The notes below the pieces were generated by a model. It was not told the DNA's origin and did not search any database. It saw only the letters and a program-made list of their open reading frames with translations. A program made the position numbers and the translations under genes. Positions 10,090 to 18,026 of a DNA stretch of 64,000 nucleotides are shown here, one piece after another. Origin of the DNA: Hyaloraphidium curvatum (Eukaryota; Monoblepharomycota; Hyaloraphidiomycetes; Hyaloraphidiales; Hyaloraphidiaceae); contig JAIVFI010000022.1 in the NCBI GenBank assembly GCA_025558095.1, positions 186,001 through 250,000 of the forward strand. The letters run 5' to 3'. Every line of letters starts with the position of its first letter. Positions within the stretch are counted from its first letter, which is position 1.

Positions 10090-10752
10090 CTACTTGGCAT
10101 CTTGCTTGATGCTCTCCGTGGCAGCGAGGTACAGCAGATCCAGGGCAAAGTCCGGCAACTCAGTGACAGCTGCCTTGTACTCCTCGTGTCCGTGCAGAAC
10201 TCTGATCATGTGGCTTGCCTTGAGCCCTGGGTGTGCTGGGATCCTCAGCTTCGATCCCGGCGCGGTGATTGAGTAAATCTGCCGCCAGTAGCGCAGCCAA
10301 GCCAGGTCATAATTGTCGGCATTGGATCCGCCGTCCCTGTCTTCCCGTACGAATGCCAGCGCCACGTCAGCGAGCTTGTCGAAGGACCACTTGTCCGCAA
10401 GCATGTAGATCTTCCCGACCGCTAGCTTGCGTTCCATCCACGGTTTCTCCGGCACCTTCAGCCTTTCCTTGTACAGAAACTCGATGATCGGGGCCACCGC
10501 TTCGGTCTCTTCCTCCGGAAGCTCCTTCACGCCGCTGTCGTCCTCGGCAAACTCGCCCTCCAGTGCGGCGCGCAGGAACGGCACGCGGCATGCGAGTTCC
10601 TTGTGTACGTGGATCGTCGAGCGCCTGGGACCGACCACGAGCCGTGAAATGGGGCCCATCAGAGCAGCAGCGAAGGGCGTCAGCGCCGGAGCGGCCTGCG
10701 AGGGCTCCGCATGTTGGTCCGCGCTGGCGGTCGCTTCGTCGCTCGTCGCCAT
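10090..10752 (-). CDS. BTB/POZ domain protein (intact copy)
   Basis: 220 residues, intronless. Residues about 40-120 are a BTB fold: RLVVGPRRSTIHVHKELACR, then VPFLRAALEGEF and an acidic stretch followed by EAVAPIIEFLYKERL. The H-x-H-K-x-L and FLRAAL pattern and the hydrophobic IIEFLY helix are BTB hallmarks. Residues 120-220 form a helical tail ending AVTELPDFALDLLYLAA. Such proteins dimerise or bind Cullin-3. The start at 10752 (MATSDEA) is the first Met close to the conserved domain; an in-frame ATG at 10845 is possible. Paralogs are at 17139-17949 (frameshifted) and a 3' fragment at 12945-13244. All three lie beside seven-helix genes. Confidence 0.8.
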   Translation of the reverse strand: MATSDEATASADQHAEPSQAAPALTPFAAALMGPISRLVVGPRRSTIHVHKELACRVPFLRAALEGEFAEDDSGVKELPEEETEAVAPIIEFLYKERLKVPEKPWMERKLAVGKIYMLADKWSFDKLADVALAFVREDRDGGSNADNYDLAWLRYWRQIYSITAPGSKLRIPAHPGLKASHMIRVLHGHEEYKAAVTELPDFALDLLYLAATESIKQDAK

Positions 10753-10913
10753 GCGTGCTGCACGGTTGCTGAGGGAATCGCGGTTTGGCCCTTCCGGGAG
10801 GGCTTCGGATTTGGTTTGTTGACGTGTCGGTGACAACATCCTCAAAAGCCCGAGGACACACGGCGGACAGGATCCTCAAAGCGCCAAAGTCTATGATCGC
10901 AGTCCGTCCAAGA

Positions 10914-12836
10914 TCACTTTTTCGCCCACGGACTCCCGCTGTACGGCCCCGCCTTCTTCTTCCCCTTGGCCTCTTCCGTCTTTGCCTCCTCCTTCTTCTC
11001 CTCCACCTTCTCCTCCTTGGCAGGTGCCTCATCTCCCCCCCCGAGCAGCGTCGCCGGCCCGTCCGCCCCGCCCATCATCTCCTCCACCGCGTCCGCGGAC
11101 GACGCCAGCGCGGCGTCGGCCTTGGCCTTTGCCTGCGCCAGCGAGTGCCTGGCGTCGGCCGCGAGCTCCCCTGCGCGGGAGGCGAGGTGCTTCGCTTCCT
11201 CCGCCACGCTCGACGCCGCCTTGCCCGCATCCGCAGCGACCTCCTCCGATCCCGCGACCAGATCCTTGGCCATCTCGACCGCCCCCTCCACCGCCTCCTC
11301 CACCTTCTTCGCGATCCCCGCGGCGGCGTCGCCGGCGGCCTCGGCTGCATCAGCGGCCCCGCGCACCGCCTCGCCCGCCGACTTGACCGCCGATGCGAGC
11401 CCCTCCCCCGCGTCCTCGACGGCGTCCTTGGCGAGCGCGACGGCGCCGGCGGCCGCCGCGGCGGCGCGGTCTAGCAGGGACGGCCCGTCCTTCTCGGGCG
11501 CGGGCTCCGACCTGGCGGGGGCGGGCGCGACCCTGGCCGGCTTGGCCGGTTCCGACTTGGCCGGCTTAGGCTTGGGCGCAGACGCCGCGAGCGCCTCGCC
11601 CACGGCCTTCTCGCCCGGCCCCGCCGCCAGCCTGCCCTCGGCGCGCGCAAGGTGGTCGCCCGGGGCGTCCTTGCCCTTGTCCGTCTTGGCTGCCGGCACG
11701 GGGCCGGGTGATGCGGCGGGAGCAGGGGCGGGGGCGGAGGCGGCGAGCGCGGAAAGGTTGGAGGCCGCGAGGAGGGTGGCTTCGTCCTTGGCCTTTTTCT
11801 GTTGAGGCGAAGGGCGATCAGCGACAACGAATGGGGAAAGGGATAGACAACTCACCTCAGCTTCGCGGCGTGCTTCCGCGGCGGCGCGCGCCTCGATGAC
11901 CGCTTTCTCGGCCGCCTCCTCCTCGGCCTTGAGCCTCTCCAGCTCCGCCTCGCGCTCCTTGACCCTCCTCTTGCGCTCCTCCAGCTCCCTCTCCCTCTGC
12001 TCCTTCCTCGCCTCCTTCCTCTTTTTCCACCACTCGCTCTCGGGGATCATCCAGTACAGGCACAGCGCGGCCAGGCTGCCCAGCCACGCCCGCAGGTTGG
12101 CGTACCACCCCGGCGCCGCGCCCAGGCGGACCATGTACATGTCGGCGGCCAGCATGCCCGCGTGCGATGCGGAGAGGAGGTACAGCGCGGGGGAGGTGGG
12201 GAGGGAGGTGGCGAACCAGGCGACGAGGGATGGGACGACGGAGAGGGTGAAGAGGGCGCCCGGGGAGGTCGGGTTGCTGAGTAGGTCCCGGGGGAGGAGG
12301 TTGGACCAGATGGTGGGGGGCGGGGCGGTTTGCGGGGAGGGCTCGTCCTCGGCGGGTGCGGCCGGGGGCTCGTCGGCGGCGGGGGCGCCGCCAAAGGTCT
12401 TTGCCATAGCGAGGCCCCAGTACGGCCCGCCGAGGAAGGTCAGGATGACGGCGCCGTAGCCGATCCCCAGCTGCCGCCACACGTCTGCGGAGCCCGACAG
12501 CGCGGCACACGCTGCAAAGGGCAGCAGCCCCGCGACGCCGAGGATGCGCGCCTCGGCGGGCACGCCGCGCATCGAGAGGATGCTGGCGAGCGAGAAGGAG
12601 CCGGGGCCCGTGGCGGGCAGCGGCGCGGGCGGCTCCGGCTGAGAGAGGAAGAAGGAGAAGCCCGACGCGGCGCGGCGGGCGGGCGGAGGCGGGCTGCGGC
12701 GCGGCGCGGGGCGCGGGGGAAGATGCAGCGCCGACCGCGCCATCGCGGCCATCGGCGGCGCGGAGAGGCCAAAGGCCGGCCGGCGGGCGGCCAGCGGCGC
12801 AGGACGCGCGCGGACGAGTGCGGAGGACGCCCACAT
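10914..12836 (-). CDS. Mitochondrial DUF3429/TMEM69-like membrane protein with helical tail
   Basis: Exons 12836-11856 and 11798-10914, with a 57-base GTGAGT...CAACAG intron that happens to keep frame; 621 residues spliced. The Arg/Ala-rich N-terminus (MWASSALVRARPAPLAARRP) looks like a mitochondrial presequence. Residues about 90-260 contain the DUF3429 pattern: an L-G-V-A-G-L-L-P-F helix, ILTFLGGPYWGLAM, SVVPSLVAWF and a WYANLRAWLG segment. It continues with a charged coiled coil (KKRKEARKEQRERELEERKR), an A/P/K-rich linker and a long Ala-rich amphipathic region resembling LEA or apolipoprotein repeats (AxxAxDAxxxA). The inner membrane location is by family knowledge; the role is unknown. 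The tail is far longer than in typical family members. Confidence 0.75.
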   Translation of the reverse strand: MWASSALVRARPAPLAARRPAFGLSAPPMAAMARSALHLPPRPAPRRSPPPPARRAASGFSFFLSQPEPPAPLPATGPGSFSLASILSMRGVPAEARILGVAGLLPFAACAALSGSADVWRQLGIGYGAVILTFLGGPYWGLAMAKTFGGAPAADEPPAAPAEDEPSPQTAPPPTIWSNLLPRDLLSNPTSPGALFTLSVVPSLVAWFATSLPTSPALYLLSASHAGMLAADMYMVRLGAAPGWYANLRAWLGSLAALCLYWMIPESEWWKKRKEARKEQRERELEERKRRVKEREAELERLKAEEEAAEKAVIEARAAAEARREAEVSCLSLSPFVVADRPSPQQKKAKDEATLLAASNLSALAASAPAPAPAASPGPVPAAKTDKGKDAPGDHLARAEGRLAAGPGEKAVGEALAASAPKPKPAKSEPAKPARVAPAPARSEPAPEKDGPSLLDRAAAAAAGAVALAKDAVEDAGEGLASAVKSAGEAVRGAADAAEAAGDAAAGIAKKVEEAVEGAVEMAKDLVAGSEEVAADAGKAASSVAEEAKHLASRAGELAADARHSLAQAKAKADAALASSADAVEEMMGGADGPATLLGGGDEAPAKEEKVEEKKEEAKTEEAKGKKKAGPYSGSPWAKK

Positions 12837-12944
12837 CGCGGGAGAGGGTGCGGTGGCGCCGGCAAGGGCTCAGGGTGCCGCGACGTGTCTGCGAAAAGGG
12901 GTTTGCCGTAGCCGCCCAGGCCATTGAACCGTGGGCTTTTTCGA

Positions 12945-13244
12945 TCCGTCAGACCTGAAAAGTGGGCTTTCAACGAGCTCGCCGAGGCCGCGCGGCTTGC
13001 GGTGTACACCCGCGGGTGCCCCCGGGCGAACCGGACGCTCCGAGCTCAGGATCTCCGCCCTCCCGGGCCTCTCGGTTTACGGTTTCGTGACCTGGCCCCG
13101 TGGGAACGCGATCTTTGCAGAGCAATCGCGGAGCTGCCCGACTTTGCCCTGGACCTGCTGTATCTCTCGGCGCAGGAGACCAAGCTTCGACCATCGGAGC
13201 CTCCCGCGGCTTCGGCCCGGGCCCCTGCCAGGGCGTCGGGGTGA
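12945..13244 (+). pseudogene. 3' fragment of a BTB gene
   Basis: In-frame plus-strand sequence reads EKWAFNELAEAARL and, later, IAELPDFALDLLYLSAQETK, matching DKWSFDKLADVALAF and VTELPDFALDLLYLAATES of the intact BTB gene, and GKWAFDELEEIALSF of the one at 17139. The stretch between is scrambled and the BTB domain itself is missing. It faces the seven-helix copy at 13371-15016, mirroring the BTB/seven-helix pair at 7830-10752. Confidence 0.65.
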
Positions 13245-13370
13245 GGCAACTCGCAGCTCAAAGGAGGCGCCCATCCGCCGGTTCGCTGCTGAAGAAGATT
13301 TCGGATCCGTCCTATAACACGGCTGCGGATCCAAGCATCCTGTGTACATCCTGTGCCGAGCACCGTAGCT

Positions 13371-15016
13371 TTAAACGCCGCAGAAGCTCTCCATCCGCAC
13401 GTCCACGCCGAGCCCCCGGAGCAACCCCCACACCGCAAACGCCACCGTGGCAATCGTGGCGTACAACGTCCGAATGCTCCCGAAGGTGATCTCAAACCCC
13501 AGGATCCTGGCCTTGCGACCGCCCTCGGCCGCCGACCCCGCCAGCGTCTCCAGCGCCGCCGCGTGCGCCCGCACGTGTTCGACGGCACGCGAAGGTGCCG
13601 TGGGACCGGATGCGGGGTGCGCGGCGAGGAGCAGCCGCTTGAGGGCCGAGGCGGCCTGGGCGTACTGCGACGCCGAGTCGGCGGCTTCGGCGTTGATCAG
13701 GGCGGCGACCCAGAGCTCGTGGAAGAGGGTAAGGAGGTACCACGCGAGGTACACGACGATCCAGGCGGGAACACAGCGGCCCACTATCTGTATGAGGGGC
13801 ACGCAGTCACGGAGGGCGGACCATGCGGCGACTTTTGGACCCACCGCGTTCACCACGCCGTAGACCACGAGCGCGGGAAAGAGCCGGGCGATGTTCCTCG
13901 GCTGGAGACTGACGAGGGTGATGCTAGCCTTCACCTGCTCCCAGATCCGCGGCCGAGCAGGGCGTACTCGTCCACACCGTCCATGCCCGGGCCGCCACGC
14001 AGCACGTCCGCGCAGCTTCGGAGGGTGCATTCCAAACACAGGGCAATGGCGCGGTGGCGAAGCCGCGAGGTGGAGAGCATGCCAGAGGATGTCACCGCGA
14101 GGAGGGGCAGGCGACAGAGGATTAGCGGTACGGTGGCACACAGGCCCAGGGCCACCACCGCGCCCGACCACGCGTTGGACCACGTGTCGGCGGCTAGGGT
14201 GACGATGGGGGTCCAAAGAATGCTGACGAAGCAGAACATGAAGAGGAGCGAGTGCGAAACGACGACGAGCAGACGTTGCCCCAGGGCGCTCCCAGGGAGT
14301 TTACCGGCGCAAGCCTTCCTGGCGCAGGGGCACATGGGGTCCCCGGCAAAGTGGCGCACGAGATCCCGCTGGCCATGGTCAGCGGCTTCATCGTCGACGG
14401 TCCCGACACCAGAAAGAGCGATCCACCGATGAAAGCCCGCCAATCTGTTTGCGAACCACGGGCCCTGGGCGATCGCTAGCCTGGCCTGTACGAGGCTGCG
14501 CGACCGGGGCCAGCAAAGTGCCTCTGCCCACGACGATCCACGAATGACGTGGCCTTCAGCTTGGAAAATCCCGACAACCAGCATGTGCGCGACAGGGAAA
14601 GCGAACCCAACAGCAAGGCTCGCCGTCGGGCTCCCGTCCGCGACCAGGAATACCAAGGCGACCGCGAGGCCGGCGGCGATGCCGGCAGTGCAAATCCAAG
14701 CCAAGGTCACATTGAACGCCATCAACGGCGTTATAGAACCCTGCACTCGGGTGAACAGCTCCAAGCCCGGGAAGGGCGCCAGCACGCCGAGGCCGGGGTC
14801 CGCCGCCCGCGCGCCGGCCGCGGTGTCCGGCGGCCGCAGGAGCTTCTCGAGGTCGTCCGAAGCCTCGTCGTCGCCCGGGAAGAATGCCGGCGGCGGCGGG
14901 GGCGGCTTCAGCGGCAGGAGCGCGGCCAGCTCGTCCGCCGTGAAGGGCTGGAAGTGCCGCCGGGCGCGCGTTTCCGGGCCGCCCTCGACGGGCTTTGCTG
15001 CGTTCTCCTGCGACAT
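13371..15016 (-). pseudogene. Seven-helix membrane protein, group 1, copy 3, one-base deletion
   Basis: Exons 15016-13845 and 13787-13371 with a GTGGGT...ACAG intron in the family's usual place. Exon 1 is 1172 bases, one short of a whole number of codons. The frame breaks at 13947-13955, where copies 1 and 2 have six bases between the GGC (Gly) codon and the codon before the conserved Trp and this copy has five. Otherwise it is full length: poly-proline head, MCPCARKACAG loop, all helices, VRMESFCGV tail. Oriented opposite to copies 1 and 2. Downstream of the break the protein would end within ten residues, losing helices 5-7. Either a young pseudogene or a one-base error in the read. Confidence 0.75.
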
Positions 15017-15216
15017 GGCTCTGCGGTCTCGGGCCCTCGTGCCGATCCGTCGTCCAGGCTTGCCGTTCAAACGAACTGCGGCCCAGCCAGCCAGGCAGCT
15101 TCCTCTCGAGCGACATTGTCCCGCAGGCAGGGTCCCATGGATCCGAGAACCAGGATAAGCAGTTTGTTCGACCATCTTTCGAATCCGATATGCTCCAGGT
15201 TCCAGAGATCGGATGG
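15017..15216 (-). promoter_or_regulatory. Conserved upstream block of copy 3
   Basis: Minus-strand sequence starting CATCCGATCTCT at 15216 and running to the ATG is nearly identical to 5532-5758, apart from small gaps. It overlaps or abuts the start of the truncated paralog on the plus strand. Confidence 0.5.
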
Positions 15217-15275
15217 CTGGGGATGTCGTCTGGCGGGCGACGAGGCCTTGGCGCGGAGCGGGCGGTTGGAACGCA

Positions 15276-15851
15276 GACAGCGAGCCCGTCGGCGACCGCT
15301 GGACAACTGAGGTCTACGTCACTCTGCACACGGCGTACGAACAGCGGTGGCGCGCGGCCCGCGCCGTAACCGCGCTCTCCTACAACAGCTTCACAACGGT
15401 GACTTCCGTCGCCACCCCCCTCGTCCTGACCACGTGCGCCGTGGCCAACGTCGCCGTGGGCTCCTGCATTCCCTTATGGATCATCGTCTGGCTCCTCGTC
15501 ACCCTCAGCCGGCTCTACATCGACCTCGCGCAGCTCCCGGCGGCCAACGACCAGATTGACAGCATCCTCTCCCTCTACCTCGACGCCCGGACTGCACTCC
15601 AGGCCATGCTCACCCAGGCCGCGCGGGTGCAAGGGCAACCCGCCGCCGCTGAGCTGCGCGAACACGTCGTCCTGCTGACCTCCTTTTGCGCCGCTGACAA
15701 CCTGCGGGCAACCTTCGTGGGGATCGTGGTGACCTGGGGCTTGGCAAAGACGCTGCTGGCGACCACCGTGACGCTCTCGGTGGCGCTTTGGAGCGTGCTC
15801 AGGGGGGCGGGGATGAGCTTCACGATCGAGTCGGTCTGTCCGAGCTATTGA
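15276..15851 (+). pseudogene. 5'-truncated seven-helix paralog, group 2
   Basis: About 191 codons from DSEPVGDRWTTEVYVTL to MSFTIESVCPSY, strongly similar to the C-terminal 40 percent of the gene at 1664-3147 (shared runs include AANVAVGSCIP-like, LAQLPAANDQID, LYLDARTALQAML and LREHVVLLTS). The N-terminal head and first helices are absent. The upstream sequence is instead the promoter block of copy 3 read backwards. The frame is intact, so the truncation may be recent; an ATG at 15213 could in principle express it. Confidence 0.7.
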
Positions 15852-16035
15852 GAAGGGAGGGAGGGACGCTTGCTGATGAAGGACTGGGACGCCTGGCACG
15901 CCAACAAGCAAGATATATTTCGTAACGTTGAAGAGCATCATCGCATGCCGTGCACGACGGATTCGACTGAATGGGATTCGCGTCCCCGCCCGTCTCAGAG
16001 CCCAACTCGAAACCTTAGACCTTCCCCGCCCCGCG

Positions 16036-16944
16036 ATGGCCGAGGACCGGCATCTCCAACGCCTCGAATTTCAGGTGGACTCCTATCAGAAGTTCCTGGC
16101 CGGGCTCGAGAACCCGACGGAGGAGCAGCTCGCGGAGTTCAGCAAAAGGATGGCGGCGCTGGACGCGTACCGGGACGGCCGAACGGGCACCGGGCCGGCG
16201 GTCAAGGCCGAACCCGGGACAGAGAATCATGGGACGCGGGCGGCAAACGGGGAAGGCGCGGGTTCGGCGGGCGGGGAGTCCGCGGGGGGTGCGGGAGCGG
16301 GGTCTGCCGGCGACGGGCCGAGGAACGCGAGGAAAATGAGGGTCACCGGTGGGCTCTTTTCGGGCGCTCAGTCGGGAGCTTCCTGGGTTATTGATCCCCG
16401 CGTGTTGCCATAGTCCGCCCCCAGTCCAGCTCGCACCAGGAAGTCAGTGGGTGCCATCGCTTGCTACGGAACCGACCGCCTTCCAATACCGCTGCCCAGC
16501 GTTCGTCGTCAAGGCCTCCTCCAAGTTCTCCAAGATCTTCGTACGATCTCCCTCCCGCTCCCACGCCGTCGGGCACTGACCTGTTCGCCCGCGCGCCAGG
16601 AGGAGTACGAGAGGAAGTGCAATGCGGTGTGCCCGTCGCCACGCCGGCCGAACGGTAGCGTTGACCGGCTCCTTTGCCTTTTGTCAGGCATCGGGTGTGT
16701 TCAGGTATCACTACGACGGCGCAAGACTCCGCAAGGACCAGACTGTGGGCGAGGTGGGCCCCGTTCGCGCCTCTCCGCCGGCCCAGGCGCCTACGACGCT
16801 GATTGCCGCTCTTCCGCATCAGATAGAGCCGGATGACGACGGTAGGTCCGCTGCTGAAGGCGCCGCAGCGCGGCTACTCAATTCTGCGTCGAAGAAATGG
16901 TCGTCGACGCCTTCCAGGAGGCGGCGGTGGGGGGTCGTTGCTGA
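16036..16944 (+). CDS. SUMO-like modifier with N-terminal extension, six exons
   Basis: Exons 16036-16348, 16500-16540, 16600-16626, 16688-16753, 16823-16841 and 16895-16944, all GT-AG, close in phase to 171 residues. The last two introns have weaker signals (the final acceptor is GAAG). Spliced, residues about 100-169 read as a SUMO/Rad60-SLD beta-grasp: MRVTAFVVKASSKFSKIF, EEYERKCNASGVFRYHYDG, ARLRKDQTVGEIEPDDDE and MVVDAFQEAAVGGRC. The HYDG..L..DQT and acidic E-P-D-D-D turn are SUMO hallmarks. The chain ends in Gly-Gly followed by two residues, as in precursors matured by Ulp/SENP proteases. Residues 1-100 hold a short helical region (RHLQRLEFQVDSYQKFLAGL) and a Gly/Ala-rich linker. Predicted role: conjugated nuclear modifier. 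Exons of 27, 41 and 19 bases hide it from simple gene finding. Confidence 0.72.
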
Positions 16945-17138
16945 AGACGTGGTGCGAGCATAAGCATCGCGCGCCGTTCCACATCGCCTTCTGAAGCAGC
17001 ATGGTTGGTAGTCAGTGTTAGAGCACTAGCGAGGCGGGGAGCGCGGCTGGTTCAGGGTGGAGCTGTGCATTCTTTGCGGCGGGGCCATGGCGGTATGGGT
17101 GAGAAAGCCACTATACCGACCGCCGCGAAAACCAAACC

Positions 17139-17949
17139 ATGCAGCCCACTCTCGCGCCTTCGAGCGCCTCCGTTGAGCGGCCCCGCTTCCGCTTCGCCGC
17201 TCCCCTGTTCTTCGGCGCGGACAGCGCGCCGCCGACGCCGCACGGACCGCTCACGGCGTTCGTGTCGAGCCTCCGCGGGCCCGTCGCGCGACTCGTCGTC
17301 GGCCCAGAGAAGGTCAATCTTCACGTGCACAAGGAACTCGCGTGCCGTGTGCCGTTCCTGCGCGCCGCGCTCGACGGCGAGTTCGCTGAGGCCGCGAGCG
17401 GGGTGGTCGAGCTGCCTCACAAGCAGCCCGGAGGCGGTCGGGCCGCTGGTCGAGTACCTCTACACCCGCAGGCTGAACGTCACGCCCTGGAACGAGTTCG
17501 ATCGAAAGCTCGCGTACGCCAAGGTCCGCGTGCTTGCGGGGAAGTGGGCGTTCGACGAGTTGGAGGAGATTGCCCTCTCGTTCGCCACGGGTAAAATGCT
17601 GCGGTTCTCGGTTCCCTCCGCTGTGGACGCGTCGAGGGACAAGATGCTGCGAAAGGAACACGAGATGAAGCACCTCGCGTACCTAAAGGAGATCTACCAG
17701 ATCAGCCCGTCTGGCTCCATGCTTCGTATCCCCGCTGAAGCGTCGTTCAAGGCCTGCGACCTGATCAGGGAACTGAAGGGGACCGAAGAGCTCGAGACCG
17801 CGATTGCAGAGGTGCCGGAGCTCGCTGTCGATCTCCTGTACCGTGCCGCACAGGAGGAGGAGGATGCCAAGAAGCCAACCAGCCCCGAAAGTGCCGAAGC
17901 AGCGGTTCCCAGGGACCGACCCGGGTTCGTTTTCCAGGTCCCGCGCTAA
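17139..17949 (+). pseudogene. BTB/POZ domain protein, one-base insertion
   Basis: ATG at 17139, TAA at 17949. The BTB core (RLVVGPEKVNLHVHKELACR, VPFLRAALDGEF) is in the first frame. From EAVGPLVEYLYTRRLNV onwards the protein continues one base later, so one extra base lies within 17424-17434 (a CCCGG stretch). Alignment with the intact BTB gene at 10090-10752 is collinear and gapless across the break, and no intron fits. The C-terminal part (KLAYAKVRVLAGKWAFDEL, IPAEASFKACDLIRELKG) is well conserved and has an extra 30-residue tail. A sequencing error would make this a normal 269-residue gene. Confidence 0.7.
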
Positions 17950-18026
17950 GCGGACACCTATTGCGTACCCTCGGAACATCTGCGGGCCAATTAATCGGCC
18001 AGATAGACGCGCGAATCCTGTGTAAT

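Noticed and set aside
16940-17100. Possible tRNA-like segment (GGTTGGTAGTCAG...GGTTCAGGG)
   Set aside because: A and B box spacing is roughly plausible but no cloverleaf stems form; no tRNA was found in the window.
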